DNA from: a bacterium
Lineage (GTDB): Bacteria > Patescibacteriota > Minisyncoccia > UBA6257 > 2-01-FULL-56-20
NCBI GenBank assembly: GCA_021777495.1
Contig: JAJYDL010000003.1
Coordinates: forward strand, 1-43,881
Reading direction: 5' to 3'
DNA: 43,881 nucleotides
Part shown: positions 1 through 8,166 of the stretch, piece by piece
Layout of the letters: each line of letters opens with the position of its first letter
Position numbering within the stretch: the stretch's first letter is position 1
Program-made: the position numbers and the translations under genes
The notes under the pieces: model-generated
The model's database searches: none
What the model was told of the DNA's origin: nothing
What the model saw: only the letters and a program-made list of their open reading frames with translations

Positions 1-1
1 G

Positions 2-1963
2 GGCAAGATCCAGTCGACCTCGGGAGGCATCGTCTTCCCCGACGGCACCGTGCAGACGACCGCCGCAAGCGCGAGCGGGCAGACGACTTCCGCCGCGAAC
101 GTCTCTTCCGGTTCCTTCGGCGCGAACACCGGGGGAGGGAACTATGCGTTCCCGGGAAGCGTCACTGTGGGACCTTCGGCAAACTATCTGACCACCGGCG
201 GTTCATTGCTTTGTTTTTCGACCGGAGGCACCTGCGCGTCGGGAGTGGGGACCCCTTCCATCGTGGAGGACTGGGGGGTGAATCTGATCGGAAACGGAGG
301 GACGCAGCCGGTGCGCGTCACGAATGCCGCGCTGCTTGTCGGTTACGGCAACTATGGCACAAGCTATCCTTCGGGAAACCTGCTCGTCTCGGGCAACGTC
401 GGCATCGGCACGGTGTCACCGGGAGATGCCCTTGATGTCAATGGTCAGGTGGTGTTCGGCGGCTCGGTGGCGCGTTTGTCGATGGGTTCGGATTCAATCG
501 GATTCAATAGACGGGTTGCCACAGGAGTGATTTATTCTTCGGGCGAATATGCATATCAATTCCAGCATAACGGCAGCGCCACGCAAGGTTCGGACAACCT
601 TGCCATCCAGGTATACAATCCGAGCGGCGGGAATATCACCTCGAATGCATTGGCGGTGAACGGCTACGGAGATGTCGGTGTCGACACCGCAACGCCGGTC
701 ACGGCATTGAGCGTCGCGGGAGCCATCACGATAAATGAAGGGACGACATTCGGTGGAGTAAATGGCTACACTTTCATTGGGGACGGAAATTATGATACCG
801 GCATGTTTTCACCATCCGACGGCGTCGTTGATTTCTATAACAACACGGCGCATTCCATCGATATTACGCCGAGCGCCATGACGGTTTATCAGCCGACGAC
901 GTTCACGGGAAACGCAAATGTATCGGGCATTCTTTACGTGTCGACGCCCGCAGGGATGTGGATATCGGGCATGAACGGTACGAACGGGATCGATGCCGCA
1001 ACCCCTCAAATCGCAAATTCATACACCCCGATCCTTCGCCAGACGACCGCAAGCGGGAACGTTGTGGCATTAGGAGGACTTGGCGACGGGTTCGGATTTC
1101 TTACTTATAATTCCGGGAGGACGGCGAACGGATATGATTACGCCCCGCTTTATTTCACCACCAATAATGGCGATGTCGGTATTGATACGATCTCGCCGGG
1201 CTATACGCTCGACGTAAGCGGTGCGGGAAGATTCACCAGCATGTTGTATGCGAACGGCGGAGTCGCCCTTCAGCCCGGTACCGAGCTTGATTATTGGGGA
1301 GGGGGTACGCCGTATCGCACGTGGATGGATAACAACAGCACCTATTTCTATGGCGCCGTCCAGGATTATTCCCAGCATTTCACCATGGATGCCGAGGACA
1401 GCGGCCGCGGCTGGACATGGGGGGCATATGGATCTGCTCCCGGCGCCTCTTTGGATGTGAATGGCAATTTGACGCTGAGAGGCGGCCTTACTGCGGGCGG
1501 CAATCTCTCCGTAGGAGCAAACAAGATCACGGCAGGGACGATCGATCCGCTCTATACGATCAACGGTACGAATTATGCCACGTATGTTCCGGGCATGACG
1601 GGACAGAAGGAAGAGACCGCGGGGACGCTTACGCTTGGCGCGCAGACCGGCGGCGCCTATGCGGCGACGATCGATCTCGGATCTGCGGCGCAGGGGAGCG
1701 ATGTGTGGCTCTTCGCGCAGGCGACGGATATGAAGGCTCCCGGCGCGATGAACGGCCTTGTTGTCACCCTCACGCCCGGATTCGACGGGCGGGTATGGTA
1801 CACCGAGGATACGGCCGCAGAAACGCTTACGGTGCATGGGACCGCGGCGGGCCAGGTTTCTTACACGCTCATTGCGCCCCGCTTCGATGCCGCGCAGTGG
1901 ACGAACCTCGCACCGTCTCAGGATGCGGGCATGAAGGGCTTCGTGATCGGTACCGGTAATTAA
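2..1963 (+). CDS. Repetitive surface/tail-fibre-like protein, 5' end missing
   Basis: The reading frame is open from base 2 to the stop at 1961-1963, so the true start lies upstream; the GTG at 50 is only the first possible start codon inside the window. The visible 653 residues begin with a GGIVFPDGTVQTT-type motif. They then carry spaced copies of a short motif of the form GNVGIGT..P...LDVNG (near nt 396, 669, 1170 and 1440). Such motifs are typical of tail-fibre-like shaft proteins, often found with intramolecular chaperone S74 domains, in phages and in CPR surface proteins. No S74 peptidase motif is seen. The C-terminal 130 residues look like a compact beta-rich domain. The next gene follows after 17 bases and is also exported, suggesting a shared surface role. 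The exact function is unknown; an adhesin or fibre is the best guess. Confidence 0.75.
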   Translation, partial: GKIQSTSGGIVFPDGTVQTTAASASGQTTSAANVSSGSFGANTGGGNYAFPGSVTVGPSANYLTTGGSLLCFSTGGTCASGVGTPSIVEDWGVNLIGNGGTQPVRVTNAALLVGYGNYGTSYPSGNLLVSGNVGIGTVSPGDALDVNGQVVFGGSVARLSMGSDSIGFNRRVATGVIYSSGEYAYQFQHNGSATQGSDNLAIQVYNPSGGNITSNALAVNGYGDVGVDTATPVTALSVAGAITINEGTTFGGVNGYTFIGDGNYDTGMFSPSDGVVDFYNNTAHSIDITPSAMTVYQPTTFTGNANVSGILYVSTPAGMWISGMNGTNGIDAATPQIANSYTPILRQTTASGNVVALGGLGDGFGFLTYNSGRTANGYDYAPLYFTTNNGDVGIDTISPGYTLDVSGAGRFTSMLYANGGVALQPGTELDYWGGGTPYRTWMDNNSTYFYGAVQDYSQHFTMDAEDSGRGWTWGAYGSAPGASLDVNGNLTLRGGLTAGGNLSVGANKITAGTIDPLYTINGTNYATYVPGMTGQKEETAGTLTLGAQTGGAYAATIDLGSAAQGSDVWLFAQATDMKAPGAMNGLVVTLTPGFDGRVWYTEDTAAETLTVHGTAAGQVSYTLIAPRFDAAQWTNLAPSQDAGMKGFVIGTGN

Positions 1964-1967
1964 TCAA

Positions 1968-1973
1968 TAGATT
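1968..1973 (+). promoter_or_regulatory. -10-like hexamer before the MopE-like gene
   Basis: TAGATT lies seven bases before the ATG at 1981, the same spacing seen at many other starts here. It matches the three most conserved -10 positions (first T, A, last T). No clear -35 is seen. Confidence 0.35.
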
Positions 1974-1980
1974 TCAATCC

Positions 1981-3399
1981 ATGAATTTTCGCCGGTTTAA
2001 CAAGGCATCTCTCGCTATCATTGCCGTTGCCGCGGTCGTTGCGGCGACCATCGTCGTATTCGGCATCCACCGCGGCGTTTCCGCACCGGCGGCCGTACCG
2101 GCGAAGGGGAGCGTGGCGAACAGCGCGACCTCGTCGCAAACCCCCGCGGCACAGGGGGTTGCCGTCATTCCGAGGATCCCTCCGGTATTGAAGCTTCCTG
2201 CAGGGCCCGTCACCTATCAGATCGCTCAGGCGGCGACCAAGCTTCCCGGATTCGTGCAGGCGACGATCGACCCCCTCAAAGTGAGCGTGGGACAGGTCCA
2301 GCACTTCACGGTCGTCACGGACGACCCCAATCCCGTGGTATCCGTAACCGCAACGATCGTCACCGACCATACGACCACGACCGTGAATCTTGTTTTGCAG
2401 GGCCCCGCGCCTCTTTCGATGATCGTGCCGAGGAATTTCGTCGTGGGATCCGACGGTACGCTTGCGCAGGCGACCACGGGTACTTCCCCTTACGCCGTTG
2501 CCGGGGGGAGCGGTGCGAACGGGAGCAATGTGGCGGAGGCGGCCAATTCCGCCGCGCTGGAGTTCAAAGGGCAATGGACGGTGGAAGATACGCATAATGC
2601 CGAATACAAGACGACCTTCACCGCGAAGGATTCCGCGGGCAATGTGAATTCGGTCACGCTCCAATGGTCGGATCCCACGCCATGCAGCTTCGATACGGGA
2701 TCGGGGTCGGGATATACGACCGGAAACGTGGCATTGAGTGCCAGTTGTGATGTGGGCCTTTCGGGGTATTCGCCGGTCGATGGAGTGGAAAGCGGGAACC
2801 TTTCATTCTCCGCGGCGTTAACCTTACAGGTAGATGCGAACGCGACGCTCGTGATCAACAGCGGCTATAGTATAAGCATGGCGAACGGGACCATTGCCAT
2901 GGCGAGCGGCGCAAAGATCCTCCTTGCCACCGATATGTGCGGCACCGATGCCGACGGCGACGGTTATCTCAAGCAATCGGCATGGACGGCCGCCTCGTCG
3001 TGCGCGTCGGTTTCCCTCACCTCGCGTGCGAGCATCACAAAGCAGTACGGTTTCAATGATTGCGACGATAATAATGCGAACGTGCATCCGGGGCAGACGG
3101 CATGGTTCACATCCGCAACCACCGATACCGGTTCCTGGGATTACAATTGCGACGGTTCGGTAGAGGACTATTATTCATCCACCTATCAGGTTCCCGCCAT
3201 CACCTGTAATTCGAATACGTGCGCGACCGGATCGTGCGTATCGGGATCCGGCAGCCAGAACCTCGGATATGTCCCGAGCTGCGGTTCGACGTTCCAGATG
3301 CTCAGCAGTTGTTCTTCGGTGAGCACGGTGAGCTGCGGGGGATCGTACGGAGCGAGCTGTCAGGCGAGCTATAGTACGCTCACGCAATCCTGTCATTGA
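1981..3399 (+). CDS. Exported protein with MopE-like calcium/metal-binding motif
   Basis: A 472-residue protein. Residues about 8-28 form an N-terminal hydrophobic segment after a basic start, consistent with a signal peptide or anchor. The middle (about 60-240) is beta-rich and Thr/Val-rich, possibly Ig-like. Residues about 320-395 contain DADGDGY, then DCDDNNANVHPG, then DYNCDG. This is the arrangement of the MopE-type putative metal-binding motif (PF11617-like): Asp-rich loops and a Cys pair that read like tandem calcium loops. The C-terminal 70 residues hold about ten cysteines, suggesting disulfides outside the cell. There is no enzyme motif. It follows the repetitive surface protein by 17 bases, so the two may act together at the surface. 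The role as a structural or calcium-binding surface protein is inferred. Confidence 0.8.
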   Translation: MNFRRFNKASLAIIAVAAVVAATIVVFGIHRGVSAPAAVPAKGSVANSATSSQTPAAQGVAVIPRIPPVLKLPAGPVTYQIAQAATKLPGFVQATIDPLKVSVGQVQHFTVVTDDPNPVVSVTATIVTDHTTTTVNLVLQGPAPLSMIVPRNFVVGSDGTLAQATTGTSPYAVAGGSGANGSNVAEAANSAALEFKGQWTVEDTHNAEYKTTFTAKDSAGNVNSVTLQWSDPTPCSFDTGSGSGYTTGNVALSASCDVGLSGYSPVDGVESGNLSFSAALTLQVDANATLVINSGYSISMANGTIAMASGAKILLATDMCGTDADGDGYLKQSAWTAASSCASVSLTSRASITKQYGFNDCDDNNANVHPGQTAWFTSATTDTGSWDYNCDGSVEDYYSSTYQVPAITCNSNTCATGSCVSGSGSQNLGYVPSCGSTFQMLSSCSSVSTVSCGGSYGASCQASYSTLTQSCH

Positions 3400-3416
3400 T
3401 CCCTCCATCCCTATTG

Positions 3417-3452
3417 AAAAAAATGCGCCCCTGCATATGAAATGCGGGGGCG
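3417..3452 (-). terminator. Rho-independent terminator of the lipoprotein gene
   Basis: CGCCCCTGCA (3426-3435) pairs with TGCGGGGGCG (3443-3452) with one mismatch around a 7-base loop. Read on the minus strand the hairpin is followed by A then seven T's (3423-3417). It lies just past the stop of the minus-strand gene at 3468 and also separates it from the convergent gene ending at 3399. Confidence 0.8.
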
Positions 3453-3467
3453 TTCCGTGCGTTTCCC

Positions 3468-4679
3468 TTACCGGCAGTAAGGGAAATAACTCGTTACCGT
3501 GGTGAGCTGTTGGGGGGATTGTCCGCTTCCCGCACTCACGAGATAGAAGTGGTAATCCGCGGGATTTTCAAATACGATGGTGTTCCCGTTTCCGCCGTCG
3601 CACCATGCGGGATATATCCCCGATGCGATCGTTTGCGGATTGGTGCCGTCGATATTCGCGACCGCCAACTGCTCCTTGTAATCCGTGACGATCTTCGTGC
3701 CATCGGGCGAAGGGGATACTTCCCAGCCGTTTCCGATGGAGGTTCGGGTCTGTCCATCCGCGCTCAGGATCACCGTTTCCTGGCTCACGGTATAGATGAT
3801 CCGTCCGTCACTCAGATAGCGGGGACTTACAGGAGGCGAGTTGATGGTGCTGTTCGCGGGGCACGAGATGTCCGTGATCGCGATCGGCGTGAAGGAGCTT
3901 CCGTCGAGCGGCATGGTTGCAAGTCCGCAGACGCCGAGTGTCGTATCCATGTATGCGATCACGAAACCGGTACCCGCAGGGTTCCAATCCAGGCCGTTGG
4001 GCATGAAGTGGGTATCCGTCCAGTTTTTGACGACCGTGGGCGTACCGCCTTCGACGGGCACGGTCATGAGCCATTCGGTCGTTCCCTGTTTGATGTATGC
4101 GACCGTCCGCTTGTCGGGCGAGATCGTCGAATACAGGTCCTGGGACGGCGTGTCGTTCGGGCTCAGCTGGTATTGCACGTCCGGGTGCGCCACATCGAAG
4201 ACGAATATCCGTTCGATATACGTCGTGCACGCAGAGCAGCCGTCGTTCGTGAATGCCAGGAATGTCGGCGTGGGACCCTGCGTTACCGTGATGGTGACCG
4301 ATCCCGACGTGGTTCCGTCGGAACCGACCGCTTTCACGGTCTCGCTTCCGCCCGTGGGCGGATAGAACGGCGCGGTATAAAGTCCGGACGTGCTGATGGT
4401 GCCATCCGTACCGTCGCCTCCCTGGGTGCCGTTCACATACCACGTGAATGCGGTGCCGAGATTTCCCGTTGCCGTGGCGCTGAACTGAAGAGTGCCTTCT
4501 GTGGCCACGGAGCACCCCGCCGCCGGGCATGTGACGGTAATGGTCGGGTTGGAAGGCGGAGGAGTGGAAGTTGTGCCGGATGCGCCGCAGCCGGTAAGGA
4601 TGTGGATCGTTGCCACGAGCGCTGCCGCGCTCATGAGGGGAGCCAAAAATCTGATGCCACCACCCATGCGGAGGTTCAT
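3468..4679 (-). CDS. Lipoprotein with Ig-like and TolB-like propeller region
   Basis: A 403-residue protein. The start at 4679 (MNLRMGGG) is preferred over one seven codons upstream (4700) because AAGGAGA sits six bases before it; this is one of the few clear Shine-Dalgarno sites in the window. A hydrophobic signal segment ends in the lipobox LTGC, with the lipidated Cys at residue 31. A Thr/Pro linker and a bacterial Ig-like domain (about 45-135) follow. The rest (about 145-403) has blades with SPDKRTVAYI and SPSPDGTKI motifs, as in PD40/TolB-type beta-propellers. Such lipoproteins usually bind ligands or partners at the envelope, and no catalytic residues are evident. A terminator follows the stop. 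The family assignment is good; the partner is unknown. Confidence 0.8.
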   Translation of the reverse strand: MNLRMGGGIRFLAPLMSAAALVATIHILTGCGASGTTSTPPPSNPTITVTCPAAGCSVATEGTLQFSATATGNLGTAFTWYVNGTQGGDGTDGTISTSGLYTAPFYPPTGGSETVKAVGSDGTTSGSVTITVTQGPTPTFLAFTNDGCSACTTYIERIFVFDVAHPDVQYQLSPNDTPSQDLYSTISPDKRTVAYIKQGTTEWLMTVPVEGGTPTVVKNWTDTHFMPNGLDWNPAGTGFVIAYMDTTLGVCGLATMPLDGSSFTPIAITDISCPANSTINSPPVSPRYLSDGRIIYTVSQETVILSADGQTRTSIGNGWEVSPSPDGTKIVTDYKEQLAVANIDGTNPQTIASGIYPAWCDGGNGNTIVFENPADYHFYLVSAGSGQSPQQLTTVTSYFPYCR

Positions 4680-4808
4680 CGTGTTCTCCTTTAAGCCCAA
4701 AACCGGGCGTTCATCCGAACCTTACAGTGCCAAGGTTCTGGATATTTTATACTAAAAAAATATAATTTTGGCAATATATTCGGGTGATGCGGCGCGCTCC
4801 CTTCCGCG

Positions 4809-7034
4809 TCATTCCCGATGGAGGATCGCGCGGAATTCCGCCACCTTTTTCCTGAGCGCGGCATCCTTTTTGAGAGGGGGATCGTCGCGGAGCACCTTTG
4901 CCGCCGCGTCGCGCGAACGCTTGACGAGCTCGGGATCGCGGAGCGCCTCCATGGCCACATCGGGGAGGCCGGTCTGCACCTGTCCGAAGAACTGTCCCGG
5001 GCCGCGCAGCTGGAGATCCTTCTCCGCGAGCTCGAAGCCGTTCTTCGCCTCGAGGATCGCCTTGAGGCGCGCGTTCGCGGCCTGGGCCGCGGTCGTCGTC
5101 ATGAGGAAGCAGTGTGACGCATGCTCGCCGCGGCCGACGCGCCCGCGGAACTGGTAGAGCTGGGCGAGGCCGAACCGTTCCGCGCCCTCGATCATCATGA
5201 TCGTCGCGTTAGGCACGTCGACGCCCACCTCGACGACCGATGTGGAGACGAGGATGTCGGATTCCCGTTCCTTGAAGCGCTTCATAATTTCCTCCTTTTC
5301 TTTCGCCTTCATCTGTCCGTGGAGCATCGCAATGCGGAGATCGGGGAACACCTCTTTCGAAAGCTTTTCAAACTCCTCCTTCACCGATTTCAGCTCGAGC
5401 GCGGTCTTGAGGGCCCGAAGGCGTGCGGGGGATGCCGCTCCTTGCGCGGCGTTTCCGGAACCCCCCTTTTCCTCATCGTCCTCCGCGGGATCGATGCGGG
5501 GGCAGATGACGAATACCTGCCTGCCCGCCTTCACTTCCTTGTGGATGAACGAATACGAGGAAGCGCGCTCCGCGGGCGGCACGATGCTCGTCGCGATCGG
5601 CTTCCGTCCCGAAGGAAGTTCCGTGATGAGGGAGAGATCGAGATCGCCGAATATGGAGAGCATGAGCGTACGGGGGATGGGAGTGGCGGACATGCTGAGA
5701 AAATGGGGGACGACGCCGCCCTCGCCCGCCTTTGCCGCAAGCTCCGCCCGCTGGCTCACGCCGAAACGATGCTGTTCGTCGATGATGACGAGCCCGAGCG
5801 CTTTGAAGTTCACCGTGCGCTGGATGAGCGCATGCGTGCCGAATATGATGGGCACTTCCCCGCGCGCCGCCTTCGCGCCGAGGTCCTGCTTCGGCACGCG
5901 CGTTTCGAGCCCCTCGCCTCCGTAGTGCACGATCGCCGCCGAAGCGGTGAGGAGTCCGAGCGGGGGGAGCGCATCCGCGCCCGCGCCGTCCGCAATGTGC
6001 GCGAAAAGCTTTTTCATCGTTTCGAAATGCTGGCGCGCAAGGATCTCCGTGGGAGCCATGAATGCGGCTTGGTATCCGTTGCGCGCCGCGATGAGTGCGG
6101 CGAGCGCCGCCACGATCGTCTTGCCGGAGCCGACGTCGCCCTGAAGGAGGCGGTTCATGGGATGGGAGCGTTCCATATCCTGCACGATCTCCCAGAGGGA
6201 TTTTTTCTGCGAGGGCGTGAGCTCGAACGGAAGTTTTCCGAGGAGGCCTTTCATCCATTCGATGTCCGTCTTCAGAGGAGGCGCATGCCGTACCGCAAGC
6301 TTCATTTTCTCCTGGAGCGTGATGAGCTGGAGGAGGAAGAGGTCCTCGAACGAGAAGCGGGCGCGTGCGGCATGCGCCTCGTCGACCGTTCTCGGGAAGT
6401 GGATGGCGTGAAGAGCCTCTTCGAGGGGAGGAAGGGCGAACTCCGCGAGCACTCCTTCGGGGATCCATTCCTTGAACGCCGGGCGGCGGCGGAAGACCTG
6501 CTGTACGGCGAAGCGGATGCCGCGCGAAGTGAGCCCCTGCGTTTCCGGATAGACCGGCACGAGGCGGCCCGTATGGCTGAACTCCTGTCCCTCGTCGTCG
6601 CGTATTCCCGGCCGGAGCCGGACGAGTTCGTAGGTGGGATTATTGAGATAAAGGTCGCCCTCGTCCGAGACGGACGCTTTGCCGGAGAAGTTCGCTTCGC
6701 GTCCGGGGCGCAGGGTGTTCGCGAGGTAGGGCTGGTTGAACCATACCGCGCGGATGGACCCGGAGTCGTCGGCGAGCGTGGCCTCGACGATGCTCATGTG
6801 CCGGCGGAAGCTGTGCCGCGCCTTGATGTCCTCCACGACGGCGCGGAGGGTCGCCTGTTGTCCCGGCTCAAGCTCCGCGACGGTGTAGGTCTTCGTGAAA
6901 TCCTCGTAGCGGGCGGGAAAATGCCACAGAAGGTCTCTCACCGTGCGGATACCCATCTTTTCAAGCCGTCTGAGGGACGGCGAGCGGGCTCCGACGACTT
7001 CGAAGAGAGGCGTATCGAGCGCGATCTGCGGCAT
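4809..7034 (-). CDS. recG: ATP-dependent DNA helicase RecG
   Basis: A 741-residue protein, full length for RecG, which remodels stalled replication forks and Holliday junctions in the cytoplasm. The N-terminal wedge/OB-fold region covers about residues 10-150 and ends in a QGLTSR motif (166-171), typical of RecG. Helicase motifs follow in order: Walker A GDVGSGKT (299-306), MAPTEILA (326-333), DEQH (419-422) instead of DEAD/DEAH as in RecG, SMSATPIPRTL, and a second RecA fold with SVVEVGVDVPNA and QFRGRVGRG. The C-terminal TRG-like region ends with LRGPGQFFG. The start at 7034 is supported by TATAAT 14 bases upstream, giving a predicted leader of about seven bases. It is divergent from the exported protein at 7174. 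No terminator is obvious downstream. Confidence 0.97.
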   Translation of the reverse strand: MPQIALDTPLFEVVGARSPSLRRLEKMGIRTVRDLLWHFPARYEDFTKTYTVAELEPGQQATLRAVVEDIKARHSFRRHMSIVEATLADDSGSIRAVWFNQPYLANTLRPGREANFSGKASVSDEGDLYLNNPTYELVRLRPGIRDDEGQEFSHTGRLVPVYPETQGLTSRGIRFAVQQVFRRRPAFKEWIPEGVLAEFALPPLEEALHAIHFPRTVDEAHAARARFSFEDLFLLQLITLQEKMKLAVRHAPPLKTDIEWMKGLLGKLPFELTPSQKKSLWEIVQDMERSHPMNRLLQGDVGSGKTIVAALAALIAARNGYQAAFMAPTEILARQHFETMKKLFAHIADGAGADALPPLGLLTASAAIVHYGGEGLETRVPKQDLGAKAARGEVPIIFGTHALIQRTVNFKALGLVIIDEQHRFGVSQRAELAAKAGEGGVVPHFLSMSATPIPRTLMLSIFGDLDLSLITELPSGRKPIATSIVPPAERASSYSFIHKEVKAGRQVFVICPRIDPAEDDEEKGGSGNAAQGAASPARLRALKTALELKSVKEEFEKLSKEVFPDLRIAMLHGQMKAKEKEEIMKRFKERESDILVSTSVVEVGVDVPNATIMMIEGAERFGLAQLYQFRGRVGRGEHASHCFLMTTTAAQAANARLKAILEAKNGFELAEKDLQLRGPGQFFGQVQTGLPDVAMEALRDPELVKRSRDAAAKVLRDDPPLKKDAALRKKVAEFRAILHRE

Positions 7035-7048
7035 TGCGATTTGCCGTC

Positions 7049-7054
7049 ATTATA
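7049..7054 (-). promoter_or_regulatory. -10 box of recG
   Basis: Perfect TATAAT on the minus strand, 14 bases before the recG ATG. The expected transcription start is near 7042, giving a very short leader. No convincing -35. Confidence 0.5.
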
Positions 7055-7115
7055 CCATAAACGGCCATTCGGTTCCCGCCGGCTGTCTGGGGATATGTCC
7101 GCATCGCACATAGGG

Positions 7116-7121
7116 TATAAT
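7116..7121 (+). promoter_or_regulatory. -10 box upstream of exported protein gene
   Basis: Perfect TATAAT at 7116-7121 on the plus strand. The predicted start near 7128 leaves a leader of about 45 bases before the ATG at 7174, with a weak AAGGAA at 7149-7154. Confidence 0.5.
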
Positions 7122-7173
7122 TGACGTATATGTGCGCAAAGGTCGAGCAAGGAAAAATCATAACGATACGGAT

Positions 7174-7869
7174 ATGAAAATGAAAAAATCGGTCGCGTGG
7201 ATGACGGGCGGCGCATTGACGCTCGCGCTCGTCGTCGCGTCGGGTGCGCTCGCTGCCGCGCATGCGGACAACGGCAGCGAAGGCGGCGATCATGGCGGCA
7301 ATCTCGGGAATCTCAACCTTCCCTCGCTCTTGCAGGCCAACGTCACGTCGGTGGCTGCCACCGCATCGGGGACCCTTCCCACGTTCTCGGTCCAGAATCC
7401 CGGAGGCGAAGGCGTCCAGTCGGAGAATCAGGTCCAGTCGGAGAGCCAGATCCAGTCCGAGGGTCAGGGCCAGGGAGGAGGTTCGCAGAGCATGAACTCC
7501 GTCCAGGAGTCCGCGTCGCTCAACGCCAACGGTAACTTCAAGATCACCGGAGCGAAGGTTGTCTCCGTCGATACGGCGGCAAACACGATCACCGCGACCC
7601 TTTACGGGTTCACGAAGACCGTGAGTGTGAGCGGTGCCGCCATCACCGGCGGAAACGCCACCATGGCGCTTGGCGCCATCCAGCCCGGCGATACGCTTTC
7701 CGCGACGGGCAACTTCGACGAGATGACCCATGCCGTTACAGTGAACACCGTGAACGACGTTTCGTCGATCCCGAGCGGTTCTTCGGCGATTCAGTCCCGG
7801 CTTTCGATGCTCATGCAGCTTGTGGCCCAGCTTGAGGCGCAGCTTCAGTCGTCGTCCCAGTCGAACTAG
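7174..7869 (+). CDS. Small exported protein with Gln/Ser/Glu repeat (DUF5666-like)
   Basis: A 231-residue protein. I place the start at 7174 (MKMKKSVAW; the in-frame ATG at 7180 is also possible) because a lysine-rich n-region and a hydrophobic stretch ending at AAAHA form a good signal peptide. A GTG at 7132 would add 14 polar residues and spoil it. Residues about 80-120 contain four imperfect VQSE-type units rich in Gln, Ser and Glu. Residues about 127-205 form a beta-rich domain with FKITGAKVVSVD and GAIQPGDTLSATG, similar in style to DUF5666/OB-like domains of CPR exported proteins. The C-terminus is a Leu/Gln-rich helix (LMQLVAQLEAQLQ). There is no enzymatic motif. A bidirectional terminator follows. 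Function unknown. Confidence 0.75.
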   Translation: MKMKKSVAWMTGGALTLALVVASGALAAAHADNGSEGGDHGGNLGNLNLPSLLQANVTSVAATASGTLPTFSVQNPGGEGVQSENQVQSESQIQSEGQGQGGGSQSMNSVQESASLNANGNFKITGAKVVSVDTAANTITATLYGFTKTVSVSGAAITGGNATMALGAIQPGDTLSATGNFDEMTHAVTVNTVNDVSSIPSGSSAIQSRLSMLMQLVAQLEAQLQSSSQSN

Positions 7870-7887
7870 CACGGAATCGTGTGCAAC

Positions 7888-7919
7888 AAAAAGCGCGGCG
7901 TTACATCGCCGCGCTTTTT
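7888..7919. terminator. Bidirectional rho-independent terminator
   Basis: AAAAAGCGCGGCG (7888-7900), a six-base loop, and CGCCGCGCTTTTT (7907-7919) form a perfect hairpin with A's on one side and T's on the other. It can therefore stop both the plus-strand gene ending at 7869 and the minus-strand tRNA transcript. Confidence 0.9.
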
Positions 7920-7942
7920 GTATCCGTAGCGGAACGGTTCTA

Positions 7943-8018
7943 TGGTGCCCCCACCAGGACTCGAACCTGGGACCTTCTCCTTAAGAGGGAGCAGCTCTAC
8001 CAACTGAGCTATAGGGGC
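7943..8018 (-). tRNA. tRNA-Lys (anticodon CTT)
   Basis: A 76-base cloverleaf on the minus strand with encoded CCA. The acceptor arm GCCCCTA pairs with TGGGGGC (one T-G wobble). The D arm is GCTC/GAGC with an AGTTGGTA loop. The anticodon loop CTCTTAA gives CTT, reading AAG. The T arm is CCAGG/CCTGG with loop TTCGAGT. The 27-43 pair is a G-A mismatch. The discriminator base is A. Confidence 0.95.
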
Positions 8019-8153
8019 ATGCGTGCGGTCATCGCCGGCGATTCGTTCCGCACCGCCGCCGTACGGAATTCCAAGAACTATTCTAATAAGGAAGCGCATA
8101 AAATGCAACGCCCTTGTGCGGCCGGGAAGGTGGCAATTCCGAATTGCACGGCC

Positions 8154-8159
8154 TATAAT
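8154..8159 (+). promoter_or_regulatory. -10 box of tyrS, predicted leaderless
   Basis: Perfect TATAAT, ending seven bases before the tyrS ATG at 8167, so the expected +1 falls at the start codon. There is no room for a Shine-Dalgarno sequence. Confidence 0.6.
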
Positions 8160-8166
8160 GCATGGT

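Noticed and set aside
5121-7124. 667-codon open frame on the plus strand
   Set aside because: Antisense of recG. Its composition is Arg/Glu/Asp-rich as expected from GC-rich codons read backwards, and it has no recognisable motif.
7132-7173. Earlier GTG start for the exported protein
   Set aside because: It would add 14 polar residues before a good signal peptide and lies close to the predicted transcription start.
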